A stretch of DNA of 64,000 nucleotides from contig JAZKJV010006942.1 of the NCBI GenBank assembly GCA_037367405.1, positions 372,001-436,000 of the forward strand, read 5' to 3'. This DNA is from Ottelia alismoides. Its lineage: Eukaryota > Streptophyta > Magnoliopsida > Alismatales > Hydrocharitaceae. Position 1 is the first letter of the stretch; the number at the start of each line of letters is the position of its first letter. Below, one piece after another: positions 33,553 to 45,307 of this stretch. A program made the translations under genes and the position numbers. The notes beneath the pieces are model-generated. The model searched no databases. It saw only the letters and a program-made list of their open reading frames with translations, and was not told the DNA's origin.

Positions 33553-33780
33553 CTTACTCAATATTAAGTCCTCTTCTGATCACAATCCAATGGTTATAGG
33601 TGCGTAATTCCCCCAGTGGGAGGCATCCGAACCATTCAATGTGGTGTGGATACAATCTCTCTACACTGAAAATGGCCCAACCTCTAGTCAATTGGAGGGA
33701 AGAGGATCCTCGCTGTACAACATAGCCTTCTCTACACAGAGCCATACAATCATACAAAATCCGGATTTTGGTGACCCTTT

Positions 33781-33954
33781 GGATCTATTTGGTTGCTGGG
33801 TTGGACCGGGTTGGATTGAGTTGGGATGCCCCTATGAATAGTAAACCATATCCCTGTGAATAGTAAACTATGAGGAGGATTGAGAGGGTTGGAAGAAAGG
33901 GTACACCGGTGTACCTCAACCCAACCCAGTCCAACCCAACAACCAAACAGACCC
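33781..33954. mobile_element. MITE, 174 bp
   Basis: Inverted ends of about 33 bases: GGATCTATTTGGTTGCTGGG and, from the right, GGGTCTGTTTGGTTGTTGGG, both continuing TTGGAC(C/T)GGGTTGG. TTT flanks both sides. Superfamily unclear (3-bp duplication would suggest Harbinger/Tourist). Confidence 0.75.
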
Positions 33955-34460
33955 TTTGCGTGGGCACTTGATAATGATTGAGAGACTAGCCCGGGACGTT
34001 ACAGACTCTACATGTACAACAACTATCCTCTTCCCAATTGGAGCACTCAAAGTATAAAAAACACACGGAAATCTTTCCATGTGCGGTGACACCTCAGTGG
34101 TCCCTATGGGCTCCCAGAAGTCATCAGAGATGGTCACCTCCTTCCGATCTGCGTGGATGACGAACACAAAAGGAAGAGATTTATTTATCAATGTCCTCTA
34201 CTTCTCATGATAATACTGACATGAATCATTAACCCCTCAAGAACAATCGAGCCATCAGCACAGCTGTACGCATATCCTCTCCCAAAAACCAAAGGAAGAC
34301 CACTTTACGCGGGATCTCCTTCTCCATGTATGACTCAGAGATGGCATGGCAATCTTTAGGTTGAAAACCAATGATGCGTAAACCATCGTGTAGGCTGAAA
34401 AAGTCATCCGACCTGATAGTTCTAAAAGAAGAAACTATCGTCATTGTATAGGTCATGTGA
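33955..34460 (-). pseudogene. Unassigned coding-like remnant
   Basis: Two successive minus-strand open stretches (34,456-34,229 with LHDGLRIIGFQPKDCHAISE; 34,191-33,960 with FVFVIHADRKEVTISDDFWE) have normal amino-acid composition and could be one reading interrupted by a stop and a frame change. I do not recognise the protein. Confidence 0.35.
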
Positions 34461-34469
34461 AATCCACAG

Positions 34470-35277
34470 AAAAATTATTATTATTATTATTATTTATACT
34501 CATAAACTAATATGTATAGTGAAAGTAAGGGAGTGTCGAACTTGATGAGGCAAACTATGGTAACAAAAATAAAATAGGAGAGTATCTAAGGTATGAGGCT
34601 TTCCCGATTTTTATAAAATTTTAGGAGATTTCCTGAATTTTTATTTAATTTAAGAATTTTGTATTGTTTTTGTGATTTTATATATCTATAGTTAAAGTAA
34701 TATAGGTATTGGATTTTATATTTTTATTGATTTAATTTTTATATTTTTATGTGCTTTACTCTTTATGTATTTTTAGTGGTTTTTAGAAATTTTATGGGTT
34801 TTGAAATAATTTTAAAGTGAAAACATTATTTTTATTGAAAATATGGAAGTATTTTTTTAAAAAATTAATAAATAGGAACAAAATATTTTATTTTATTTTA
34901 CTAAAAAATAGATGAAAATACCTTTAAAATAAGGTGTTGTGTATATTTTTTATTTTTCTTGAATTATTTAAGAACTTTGAAGTTTTGTGTATTTTTAATT
35001 TTTTGGATTTTATGTCTGATCTTTATGTTCTTTTTTGTTTTATAAAATATATTTTATGTAAGTTTTTGGTTTTTTTAGATTTATTTTATATTTTTATGTA
35101 TTTTTAATGTTTGTATAGTTTTCGGTATTTTAATGATTTATTAAAGTTGCAAAATATTTTTATTTTTTGAAAACTAATATAATATTGTATATAGTATGTT
35201 ACAAGGTATTTATATATGTGTTTATTTGATTTTTTTATTAGTATATTATTTTCTATGTATATAATATGCATAATATT
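34470..35277 (-). repeat. Fragment of a Ty3-type LTR
   Basis: AT-rich. GTATAGTGAAAGTAAGGGAG followed by TGTCGAAC resembles 25,480-25,515 of the LTR. Cut at 35,278 by the copia LTR. Confidence 0.5.
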
Positions 35278-37857
35278 TGAAGGATATGGTGAGATCCTCA
35301 AGCGCATCACGGAAGCGTGAGCATCGTATCGAATACGACGAAGAACGACTAGTCGTACTAGTTGTTCAATGCAACAGAAATAAAAAATTTTTCATGTGAC
35401 GAAACCACATGATCCAAGAACACTTCTCGGATCGTTTTGTCTAAACCACAAACAAGTATTAGGGTTACCTCTTAAAGCGTGGTTGCGATCGAGTCTCTAA
35501 ACGAAGAGACCTCCTGTCTGAAGTCCGATCCAACGGAGGAGACGCTTGCGAGCGTATTGATGAAACACGTGCTTCTTGTAATCCATGTTGATGATCCAAG
35601 CGACGGATCTCCTGATCTCGACACACGAGATCCGATGTCTTCTTCACGAGCGAGATGCACCGAAGGAGACGGAGATCCACAAGCAAATGATCGGGCAGCA
35701 TAACGACGACGCTGCAATGGAGAACCTCTCTAGGGCATCCATGGTGGATGACCACATGAGAGAGAGGGCGTGTAGAGAGAGAAAGAGAAAGAGAGACTTA
35801 TGTTCTCTTGTGTGTAAAGAAGAGCAATGGGGTGCCTCTCATTTTATAATATTTTGGGATCCATGGATCTCAATCCATGGGCACTACAAATCCAATGGCT
35901 CTCATTAATTTGTGTTTCTTTTAATGGCTAAGATTTGTGTTGGTAAAAACTAACAACAATAATTTAATTTAGATTAAATATATATTGATAAATCAATATA
36001 AATCAATCCCAAATTAAATCAATCAAGCATGGATATTATGGAATGAAGATTGCCTCCTTCCATAATATTGGATTTGGTGGTAATCTCATGCAATCTCATG
36101 AGATCATATTATTCCATGGAAATCTCCAAGATTTACAACAACAATTGTTGTAAATTATTCTACAAAAATAATTCATAATTATTTTGTGAATATTGCAATC
36201 TTGTCATTGGAAAATTGTGAATCACATTCACAGCCCAATATAAAATGTAAATTACATTTTCAATTAATTGTCCAATGTGAATCCAATTCACATCAACATT
36301 TTATTAACAAATATAAATTACAATTAGCTCTCTCTTATATATTATAAATCACATTTATAGTATATATGACTAATATGGATATTGCTATCCACAATATTCA
36401 TATCCATGATAATTAAATCACATTTAATCATCTTGGAACTCTATTCTTGTGTGCACAAATAATATGAATCACATTCACATTATTCACATCTTTGATAATT
36501 AAATCACATTTAATGATCTCAGATAACTCTCCTTATAGTATGAATCAAATTCATATTATTCATGATAATTAAATCACATTTAATCATCAATTTTCTCAAT
36601 GCTCGGATACACATATCAACAATGAAATTATCCTGAACTCTTTCAAGGATAATGTGCTTTCTCCGCGAATACTTGGAGGTAAGGACAGGGCGATTGTATT
36701 GTTCCACGTATAGTGACTTGGATGTTGAGACCATATCTCAAATCCAGATCGCGGACCTTGCATAGATGCTTGATTAAATCAAGATCGCAAATCTAATCTT
36801 CTCATTGCATCTGAATCACATTCAGATCAATGTCCAACATTTTGGACCACGATCAGATTACTTCTCTACTGAGAGGAGTCACTAAAATCCAGACCCGTTT
36901 CATCACTCCCTAGGAATGGAAGCGCCATGGTTATACAATTGTTTATGATCACATCACCCTCAGGTATTCCCAATACATGTACATCCTACGTACTAGAAGA
37001 CTCAGAATAAAAACGAAGTATTAGATCAACTCTTCAAGGTTTTTATTAGTAAGTTTCTCATTCGATCATTGGGAGTTGGTATCGATCATATACTTTCCAA
37101 AAGCATATATCATACCTAGGACTTGATCATATACTTTCCAAAAGTATATATCAAACCTACAAATTTAGTCAAGCTTCCTAAGCGACATGACCGTGCACGG
37201 AATTTGATTCTTCCCAATATCTCATGAGTGAGATCATACCTTCCGGTTCAGTAAATGAACCTGTATGATCCCTTTGAGAGATCGTATTACTTATATGCCC
37301 TTATATGCACACCAGCGCGCCAGTGTATAGACCTTGGTTAGGTCATCAACCTATTGGTCTGCCAAATGTACATACTCAGATATATAGTAGCACATCTGTC
37401 TCCGGTCAGAGGATGTGTGCATGTATCGTGACAGCATACGATATAGGACTTTGATTATCTCGATCTCGTTAAGTCAACTCTTTGACCTAACTAATCTGAC
37501 ACGTTTGAATCTCTATTCTTATGTAGAGGACCTGCATCAAGAGGTCGGTCAGATATCTGCCTAATTGAGAAAGGATTGCCATCTCCTACTCAGGCTGGAG
37601 ATCATCTCTTAACAATCATTTGACGGTTCTTGATGAGTCCTCAATCTAACTCTTTAGATATTCATCCAAGCACCAGCCTCTATGATTCAATAGTTGAATC
37701 AATAACTGTATGATTATTAAGATGGCCATGGTATATAACCCTAATTGTACTAAGGGACCTATTATGCAAATTATTTATTCTTCATTTCAGATCAGGGAAT
37801 GATATGTGCAATAACATTTAATGCATAATGGCTCGCTGTGGGCTCGCATGTCCAACA
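35278..37857 (-). repeat. LTR of a decayed Ty1/copia element (3' LTR)
   Basis: On the minus strand it begins TGTTGGACATGCGAGCCC (37,857) and ends ATATCCTTCA (35,278). It is clearly related to the intact LTR at 54,017-56,392, with matching TATA region (about 35,838-35,846), splice-like AAGAGGTAACCC and the same end, but with many changes. It carries the family's palindrome array (36,216-36,590). Confidence 0.88.
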
Positions 37858-40800
37858 GTCTCCCACTAGCCTAAAGAGCCATTAATGGGCTAATCATTTA
37901 AACCCGCACTCATGTGACAATCATAGGCTATTTAGAAAATAACTAGGTAAGGTGATCAATCACTCTGTTCCCAAAAGACTATGCCAAGTCCTTTTACGGC
38001 ACTTGTATATCTCCTAGTAACAGTGCTCGCATCCAATGCAAATGTTGCATCTTATGCAACCAATACTCAACCATATCAATCATAGTGTCCTTGACACTAC
38101 ACATCAATAATTATTATAACCAGTATGTATTTTCAATTATCCTTATCAGAATACCCTTATTCCTGGAGATCTCTATCTCCTAAGGTATTCATAGTTAAGA
38201 CTTTTTTAGATCTCCATGTATAAAGTCTTAATTATTTGAAGATAAGACTTAGAGATCACTATCTCTAAAGTCTTGTCATCTTTGAATATTTTGTTATTAC
38301 TGCAATCAAGTATTTTTATCTCCATAGTAGGATTAGTAACAGTTACTACTCCCACTGCATGACAGACATCTGACTTTTGTACACATCTAGCATACACTCA
38401 GCTTCTCGTAACTAATGCACAAGTGCAAGCAGTTCTAGCGTTCACTTCCTCAACTCTTTGAGGTGCTATTCATTTAGATAGGTCAGTACCATATCTTAAG
38501 GGATGGAAGACTTTCTTGGAATTTCCAAGAATGGAATATGTCCAAGGTGTACTACAAATGTGACTGTCCCAATACCCTCTTCTATTTGTTTCCGAACAAC
38601 TTCAGAACTAAGATCTAAGAGGTATCCTTGAAAATCATATTTCAAGATATGGAATATCCAGATTATAAAACACTTATTATCATCCTTATATCATTCTAAA
38701 TGATTAGGATATTATCTACATTTAGCATGATGAACATAAAGGCACTCCCACTAAGCTTCAAATGGTTCATCAAGATTTTATCTGAAATCATAACATTTAT
38801 AATTTCATCAAATCTTATGGTTCAACTTCAAGAAGCTTATTTGAGTCCATAGATGGATTCCTTAACTTTCACACCTTGCTTTCCTCAACCATGAAGCCAT
38901 GTGGCTACTTCATGTGAATATCCTCAAAGAGGTATTCATAGAGGAATGCAATCTTGACTTACATCTTGAAGATGCCATAGTCAAGTTGTGTAGCTAAGGT
39001 CAGCAATATTCTGATGATTTTAAGCATGGTTACTAGAAAGCAAGTCTCATCGCAAGCGATGTCTTCTTTCTTCATGTGTAGCTCATGGTTACGAACCGTG
39101 CTTTGAAGGTCTCTACCTTCTCATCAGGTTCCCTTCCTCTTGAAGATCCATTTACACCTTTACGGGTCTTACCCGTATAGGTGGATCCTCGAGGATCCAT
39201 ATATAACACTTGTATATGAAGTCTACATTAGACTTTTATTGCTAACATCCATCTATCCATGCTATGATCTTCAGAAGCTTCATCATATGAAGTTCGATCA
39301 TTGTCAGATTTCTCTGACACATGAAATCCATCCTAAAACTCATTTGAAGAGGTATTAGTGTTTCATATTTAATTGTCCTTTTAGTTTCCAATTTCAGGAG
39401 CCTCATTATCTTCTCAAGATTAAATGAGCTCCTATACTTCATTTTCATATTGATTCTCAAGAGTCTCAACCTCTAAGAATCACGTTCTCAGAGCTGAGAT
39501 ATTTTAAGAATCTCAAGGTTATAAAGTAGGTATCCAATACCATCCTTTATTTTCCTAATGAAGCAACACTCTCTAATGCTCGATTCCAGCTTATTGGCAT
39601 GGAATCTTATTAAGGATATATAATGTAATCTCTACTACATATATACCAGGAAACTAAGAGGAAATTATGCTAAAATTTATCGTTGATAAGATCATGTCAC
39701 ACATGATCCAATTGTATCTCCCTATAACTCTATTGAGTTAAGGTATGTTAGGAGGATTGAGATAGAAATGATATTCATTTCTCCATAAGGTATATCATGA
39801 ATTCATCTAATAGGTACTAATTACCTAGATTTGGCCAAATTCATTTTCATCTTCCTTCAGACTTTGGTTCCAAATCAAAATTCTGAAATCGTTGAACATT
39901 TCAAAGGTTTCTTAGGTGAAGAGAAGAAATCTCATATCATACATAGTCATCAATAGATATCACATATCCACAATGTTCATTATGATATAGATGATCCATA
40001 TACATCAATATGTATGAGATCCTGAATACCTTGACATCTTACACCATTCCCAAAGAAGGGTGTATTGGATATATTTTATTTTTGAATACAATATTCATAA
40101 GTATGTAAGTTTTGAAATTTTAGACATTCTAAAGTTTCATCTCTTACTAGTCTATTGATCAAATCAATAGACAAATGTCCAAGGTTTGATGCCAGATCAT
40201 TGTCAAATGATCTTCATCCTCTTATTGATCTTTAAAGGTTTAATTTCATTATTAGAAATGTTAATGAACCATTCATTAATTTTCTAATTCAGTAGAGTCC
40301 ACAAGATTTTAGATTACTATCTGAAATATCTCCATCATAACTCTTTATGATAGGTCTATTCTGGAATTCATATTTATTTCCAACATTTAGAAATAAATAA
40401 TGAATGTATTCTAATATCCAGGTCATAGAGACATTCTCTAAGACTAAGGGCTCCCACTGAAAATATGAAGTCTGTTGATCTAGCGGAAATTGTTGCAATA
40501 ATTGCATCAATTCCAACATGGATGACCATTAAACCTTAAGATCAATTTTCTAATATTCTAATACATATGCAACAAATTGCAAGTGTCATTAGAAGATAGA
40601 GATACAATTATTAGACTTTATTTTATCAAATAAGTAAGCCTATTTCAATGATCATATATAGATTATTCTGTGTACTATATGATTTTTTCTCTAAGGATTC
40701 TAGATAGATTTGATAGTCATACTATCAACACATCAACTTATTGCAGTATTGGCATTCATCCAACTCTTTGGATGTCATATGGAAGTCACAGAAGTACAAC

Positions 40801-41118
40801 CAACTCTTTGACTATACTTCTCACTTGGGTCCATCCCATGCTTCCACTGCGCTCCCTTTATCTATAAGCAACCATTGCTCAAGACAGATGATCTCTTATG
40901 TCAAATTCAAAAGAATTCAATGTAAGAGTATTTAAACATTTATACATGCTTCATTAAATTCATACAATATGAATAATATGAAGCTTCATGAATGATTAGA
41001 GTATATACAATAGAATGATGACACTCATCATGTTTGCATCCATCTAGCTCTTAAAATATTGATTCAGGTAGGTATTCAAAGCTTTTGAATACATCATCTC
41101 TCATACTATCTCTTTTGT
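37858..41118 (-). pseudogene. Decayed copia gag-pol, minus strand
   Basis: Follows the intact polyprotein at 58,210-62,070 over most of its length, read from 41,118 down to 37,858: gag to about 40,900, zinc-knuckle region about 40,745, GAG-pre-integrase about 40,150, integrase about 39,880-40,050, RT about 38,500-39,200 (with the plain counterpart of the KWIFKR...FKAR segment at 39,090-39,180), RNase H to 37,900. The RT active-site region at about 38,707-38,730 reads NVDN in place of YVDD. Stops and frameshifts throughout. The polypurine tract GGCTAGTGGGAGA is kept at 37,859-37,872. The 5' part of gag and the 5' LTR are missing beyond 41,118. Confidence 0.85.
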
Positions 41119-42696
41119 TAATTATTATAGCAGTAATATTTTTCAATTTGGTGCTTTTGATGAAAAGCATCTACTACCATGTATGCATAAATATTTGTAT
41201 CATGGATGATGTATCGGAGAGTTAATTTTGTATAATATCTTGATATGCATTATTGTTGCCATTTGAGTACCCACATAGAAATTACTTCACATTCATTAAA
41301 TAGCAGATGTCATATTTCTACTTTCATGTTTTATATTCATATATTATAAAATTACCACTTTTCTTTAGTTATTCTTGGTTCATAATTTCAATCTAGAAAA
41401 ATTTTCTTCATATCTTGATTATGTATGATTTATTAGTAAGACGAGTGAAGCATGACATTGACTGTATTCTGCATTGTCATGTTCTGATTTCATTCAATGT
41501 CTCTTTTTATAACCACTATAGCAGTAATATTGTTCAATTAGGTGTTTCTGATGAAAAGCATATACTACAGGTAAAATGACTAAGTTATTCATGTGTGTCT
41601 CTGTATTTTTCCTAATATTTGTCAAACTTATGTTATTTTGATTGTTTTTTAGACAATATGATGCATGGATAGCATTATTATTCAACAAATGTACAATGAA
41701 GGTGGATATACTTTTATATTATCATTTTTTATGTTGTACATGTAAACATTTTTGAATGAAATATTTACGTTACATTATTGTGAAAAAAATCTTTTATGTT
41801 AAATATTATTTTTTTTGCTACATGCCTCTTTTGTTCTTACTTTGTATAATTGTTTGTTTTCTCGAGAAGTACAGACACATGATTGTCAATGAGAAGAGGA
41901 TGAATGTGCATGTGTTGCTTTGATGTGGGTGAGTTTGAATAATATGTTCTCTTTTGTGTCTCTTATTGATTTTTTAACAAAATGTGAATTTTGGGTTGGT
42001 TCTTTAGCTTTATTATATCTAGAATGTTGACAGAAGATCATGCAACTTATGTAACAGAGGTTAATAGGACGTGTCTGCTCTGCACAATAGCAGTAACAAA
42101 CGGATCAGTCAGTCATTTATTTTTGATAGGATATGGGTATGCATTTATTTCGATTTTATTATATCTTAGATAGTTTGGACAAATAGTTGGTTGTTAACTG
42201 TTTTTATCTGATTGTTTTTTGATAAATTGTTGTGGACAATTTGTAACACTTTTTAAGCTATGTAATTATTCTGGTGATAATTGTATGAAATTTGTAACGA
42301 AGAAGGAAATTTTGACTATAAATATCTTATATTATAGCGAGGTTTTAGTACATGTATTTATTAAGGTGACATCAAATGACATTTATTTGATTCAAGCTGT
42401 AGAAAAGCTAGAAAAGTTTTGGATGATAGTGAGACACACCATAACAAGTCAGAGGGTATATGAATTTAAGTTTTTTCGATTTGCATTTCTATTGTGACCA
42501 ATTTCTCTGAAATCTTGAAACTCAATTTCAAATATTTGAACAATCAACATATCCTTTAGGTACTTCTCAAAAAACACCTTTTATCTACAGATAAATAACA
42601 AGACAATAATAACAATCTGTATTCCTTATTATTTATGCACATTGCAAAATCAATGTTCTTTTCGCAAGCTGCAACGAAGCACGGGCAAAACACTAG
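41119..42696 (+). mobile_element. Helitron-like segment (3' end only supported)
   Basis: Ends ACGAAGCACGGGCAAAACACTAG then T (42,693-42,697), the CTRR-T ending of plant Helitrons with a weak GC-rich pre-terminal stem. Its 5' end is not identified; the copia homology breaks at 41,118. A repeated word (TATAGCAGTAATAT...CAATTNGGTG) occurs at 41,123 and 41,517. Interior frames (41,991-42,173; 42,219-42,497) match nothing I can name. Confidence 0.5.
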
Positions 42697-42700
42697 TATA

Positions 42701-43392
42701 TCTTTATACCTAACTAAAGTGAGGTTTCCTTCTCAGCATTCTCCACGTGGCTTCCTCTCCATCCAAATAGTCTTCCTACGCATCTGCGATTTCTATTTCC
42801 TCACCTCTTAATTCCTACCAATTCCTATTTCCTTTGTTTCTATTTCCTCACCTCTTACTTCCTTTCAGTGTTCATTCTCTTCCTACACATGACGTGCCTC
42901 CGACATTACTTCCATTCTTCTGCTCTTTCCTCCGTTAAAAAATCCCCATCAATATTCCTTTATGGCACGTGTTGCGTAACTTTCGCAATTCCATTTCATT
43001 AGTCCTTTTTCTCTTCTTATTAATTTATAGGCTCCTATTTCACCTATTCTTTCCATATTTTTATCTCTTGCAAAGCTTACTCTCATGTTAATTCACCAGC
43101 CTTTCCTATTTTATATTTTGTTCATGTATTTATAAGCAAAAATAGTGTAATACTTTACCTTTATTAAAAAAATATACAACAAAGATATGTTCTTACAACA
43201 TGTATATCTTCCCTTCTGTATTTATATTTATATTCTTCTGTATACTTAAATTAATATGCAATATACATAATTATACAATTGTTAACATAATATTATGCCA
43301 TAATAAGATATCATATTGGTAGATTTAAAATTATAATTATCTTGATGATTTCTTCGTTCCCGCTGCGAAGTGCGGGTATACAGTATGGCTAG
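42701..43392 (+). mobile_element. Non-autonomous Helitron, 692 bp
   Basis: 5' end TCTTTATACCTAACTAAAGT with CCACGTGGC shortly after; 3' end with the hairpin CCCGC...GCGGG (43,359-43,376), 12 bases, then CTAG (43,389-43,392). Inserted between A (42,700) and T (43,393), as Helitrons do. No coding capacity. Confidence 0.85.
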
Positions 43393-43690
43393 TTTACATC
43401 ATTAGACAGATAATAAATACACCACAATGCCACCAAAGCCTAAAGCGCGTACGTGGCAGAACCAAAAGTGACACCCTTCAGATGAACCGTTGGATTGTGA
43501 TCGGGCGGACGAAATCCTCTGCTGTTTCTTCCCCGACGATGTCCCACCAAAGAACGCGTTGCCCTCCAGCAAATCTGTAGCCAGAACGCGTATGACAGAG
43601 AAGAGTGCCTGAAACACCTCTCGATCGTGTATAAAATATGGAGAGAAACGATAGACACAATACAAGAACTTGGTAATGTGTTGTACAGAA
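43393..43690. other. Spacer, 3' flank of DC1 gene E
   Basis: No gene recognised; contains the 3' UTR of gene E (minus strand). Confidence 0.4.
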
Positions 43691-44881
43691 TCACCGGGGA
43701 TAAATCTTGGCATCAAACTCGTCAGTTAAGGACGAAGATGCAGAAGAAGAGGAGGAGGAGGAAGACGAAGGAAACGCAGAAGAAGGGAAGAGACGAATGC
43801 CAGCGAGAGCCTTCGAAGCAGAAGGAAGCCCTTGCAGACAACCTCTATGCACGTGGACATCGCAAGCGCTGCAGCTGTACCTCCACTTGATGCACATCTC
43901 CCTGCAAACAATGCACTCCCTCACTTTCAACCTCTGGTAGTGCAGGGCGTGGCTCCCATGCGCCTTATCCCTCACCGCAGGCCTTATCTTGCTGCAATCC
44001 TTGTGCACGTAGAACCCACAGTCCACGCAGCTGTAACACCCATCCCCCTCCATCTCCTCCCCGCACACCTCGCACCACCCCTTCCCCTCCCCCTCCCCCT
44101 CCACCAGGTGATGCTCCGAATGCATGAAGAAGTACACTGCATCCTTCGCCTCCCTCGGATCACCCTTCTTCTCCTCCTCTTTGTCCTGCTTTACCGTTTT
44201 TGTGGGTACCCAGAAACTGGAACCAGCCCTTGTAATCGTCTTCTGATGGCAGAGCGGATGGAGATCGAAGTCGCAGTCGTTGCATCGGTAGAACACGCCT
44301 TCCACGTCGTGGCTGCACTCGTCGCAGCGCTTCCAGCAGAGCTTGAGCTTGTGCTGAGGGTGGAGGGAGGAGGAGAGGGTTAAAGGGCACGTGGCGCACG
44401 TGAGGTCGATCTCGAAGTTGCACTGCTCGCATCTGTACCTCTTCCCGGTGTTGCAGGGTGCCTTGCAGGCACCGCATGCGAACTGAGAATCCCTACGCGA
44501 GAGCTTGAGCGGATGGTTGTGGCAGAGGTGGTCAATCTGCGAGGAGGGTTTGGACTTGGATGCGGGGTAGTCGGAGACGCAGAGGGGGTGGAGGTCGAAG
44601 TCGCAGAGGTCGCAGTGGTAGAAGAGGCCCTTTATGGGTTTGGCGCAGGAGTCGCATAACTTGCGGACGAGGGTAAGCTTGTGAGGGGGGTGGAGAGGGG
44701 AAAGGACGTTGGGGGGGCACGTGGCGCAGTAGAGGTGGAGGTTGAGGTTGCACCCGTCGCAGCAGTAGCGGGTGCCCGAGCCGAAGGTGCTGCACCGGTT
44801 GCATGTGAAACCGGAGAGACGGTGCAGCTTGAGGAGAGGGTGTTTGCTGTGAACGGGGTGGTTGACCAGTTGGGCGTCCAT
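43691..44881 (-). CDS. DC1 gene E: six-module C1-like zinc protein, paralogue of gene C
   Basis: 396 residues, single exon. Same plan as gene C: six DC1 zinc modules at nearly the same positions, Asp for the last His in module 3 (FEIDLTC), a charged Lys/Glu linker before module 5, and a Ser-rich tail ending KIYPR. Identity to gene C is high over all modules (for example VYFFMH, CIKWRYSCSACDVHVH), lower in the linker and tail. The start MDAQLVNHP is shared with gene C; the open frame continues 49 codons upstream without similarity. A decayed duplicate with its upstream region lies at 47,990-49,875. Zinc binding and a signalling or trafficking role are inferred only from the family. Confidence 0.88.
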   Translation of the reverse strand: MDAQLVNHPVHSKHPLLKLHRLSGFTCNRCSTFGSGTRYCCDGCNLNLHLYCATCPPNVLSPLHPPHKLTLVRKLCDSCAKPIKGLFYHCDLCDFDLHPLCVSDYPASKSKPSSQIDHLCHNHPLKLSRRDSQFACGACKAPCNTGKRYRCEQCNFEIDLTCATCPLTLSSSLHPQHKLKLCWKRCDECSHDVEGVFYRCNDCDFDLHPLCHQKTITRAGSSFWVPTKTVKQDKEEEKKGDPREAKDAVYFFMHSEHHLVEGEGEGKGWCEVCGEEMEGDGCYSCVDCGFYVHKDCSKIRPAVRDKAHGSHALHYQRLKVRECIVCREMCIKWRYSCSACDVHVHRGCLQGLPSASKALAGIRLFPSSAFPSSSSSSSSSASSSLTDEFDAKIYPR

Positions 44882-45025
44882 CCGGGTCAACCCTCCTCCC
44901 TCAATCTCTGTTCTGCTACCTCCATGGCACGATTTGAATCGCCGGTTTACCGCGTTCGCGGAATCGCGAGGATTGAAACTTCGAGGGAAGAGCCGAGAGA
45001 GATGGCCTGCACGCAACGATCCACA

Positions 45026-45031
45026 CACGTG
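45026..45031. promoter_or_regulatory. G-box (CACGTG) upstream of DC1 gene E
   Basis: CACACGTGGT, about 145 bases before the start codon. Kept in the duplicated upstream region (ACACACGTGGTACG near 49,610-49,623). G-boxes bind bZIP and bHLH factors; use here is inference. Confidence 0.45.
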
Positions 45032-45068
45032 GTACGAATAACCTAAAGAAACCCTAATTAATTACTTG

Positions 45069-45084
45069 GAAAATATAAATACTC
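45069..45084 (-). promoter_or_regulatory. Possible TATA region of DC1 gene E
   Basis: GAGTATTTATATTTTCC on the minus strand, about 190 bases before the start codon. The duplicate has lost it (AAAATATCAAAATG). Confidence 0.4.
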
Positions 45085-45307
45085 AGTTTTCTCGGTTATT
45101 TATTTAATTAGGATAGATTTATTAGTATTATTATTTGAAAAAAAATCCGACCGTAGACTTTAAAGCGTGTGGGCCCAGTCCGATCATAGACTTTATAGCG
45201 TGTGGGGCCACCCTAGCTAATGCTCATAATCGTGGAGGCTGACCCGCAGCCAGACGTACACATGTATTTGTTTTGGGTCAACATAGAAAAGGAGCCATGA
45301 TGTCGTA

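Noticed and set aside
41991..42497. Frames with CLLCTIAVTNG and similar, reminiscent of replication protein A pieces carried by Helitrons
   Set aside because: The match is too weak to name; no CxxC pair or OB-fold motif can be followed.
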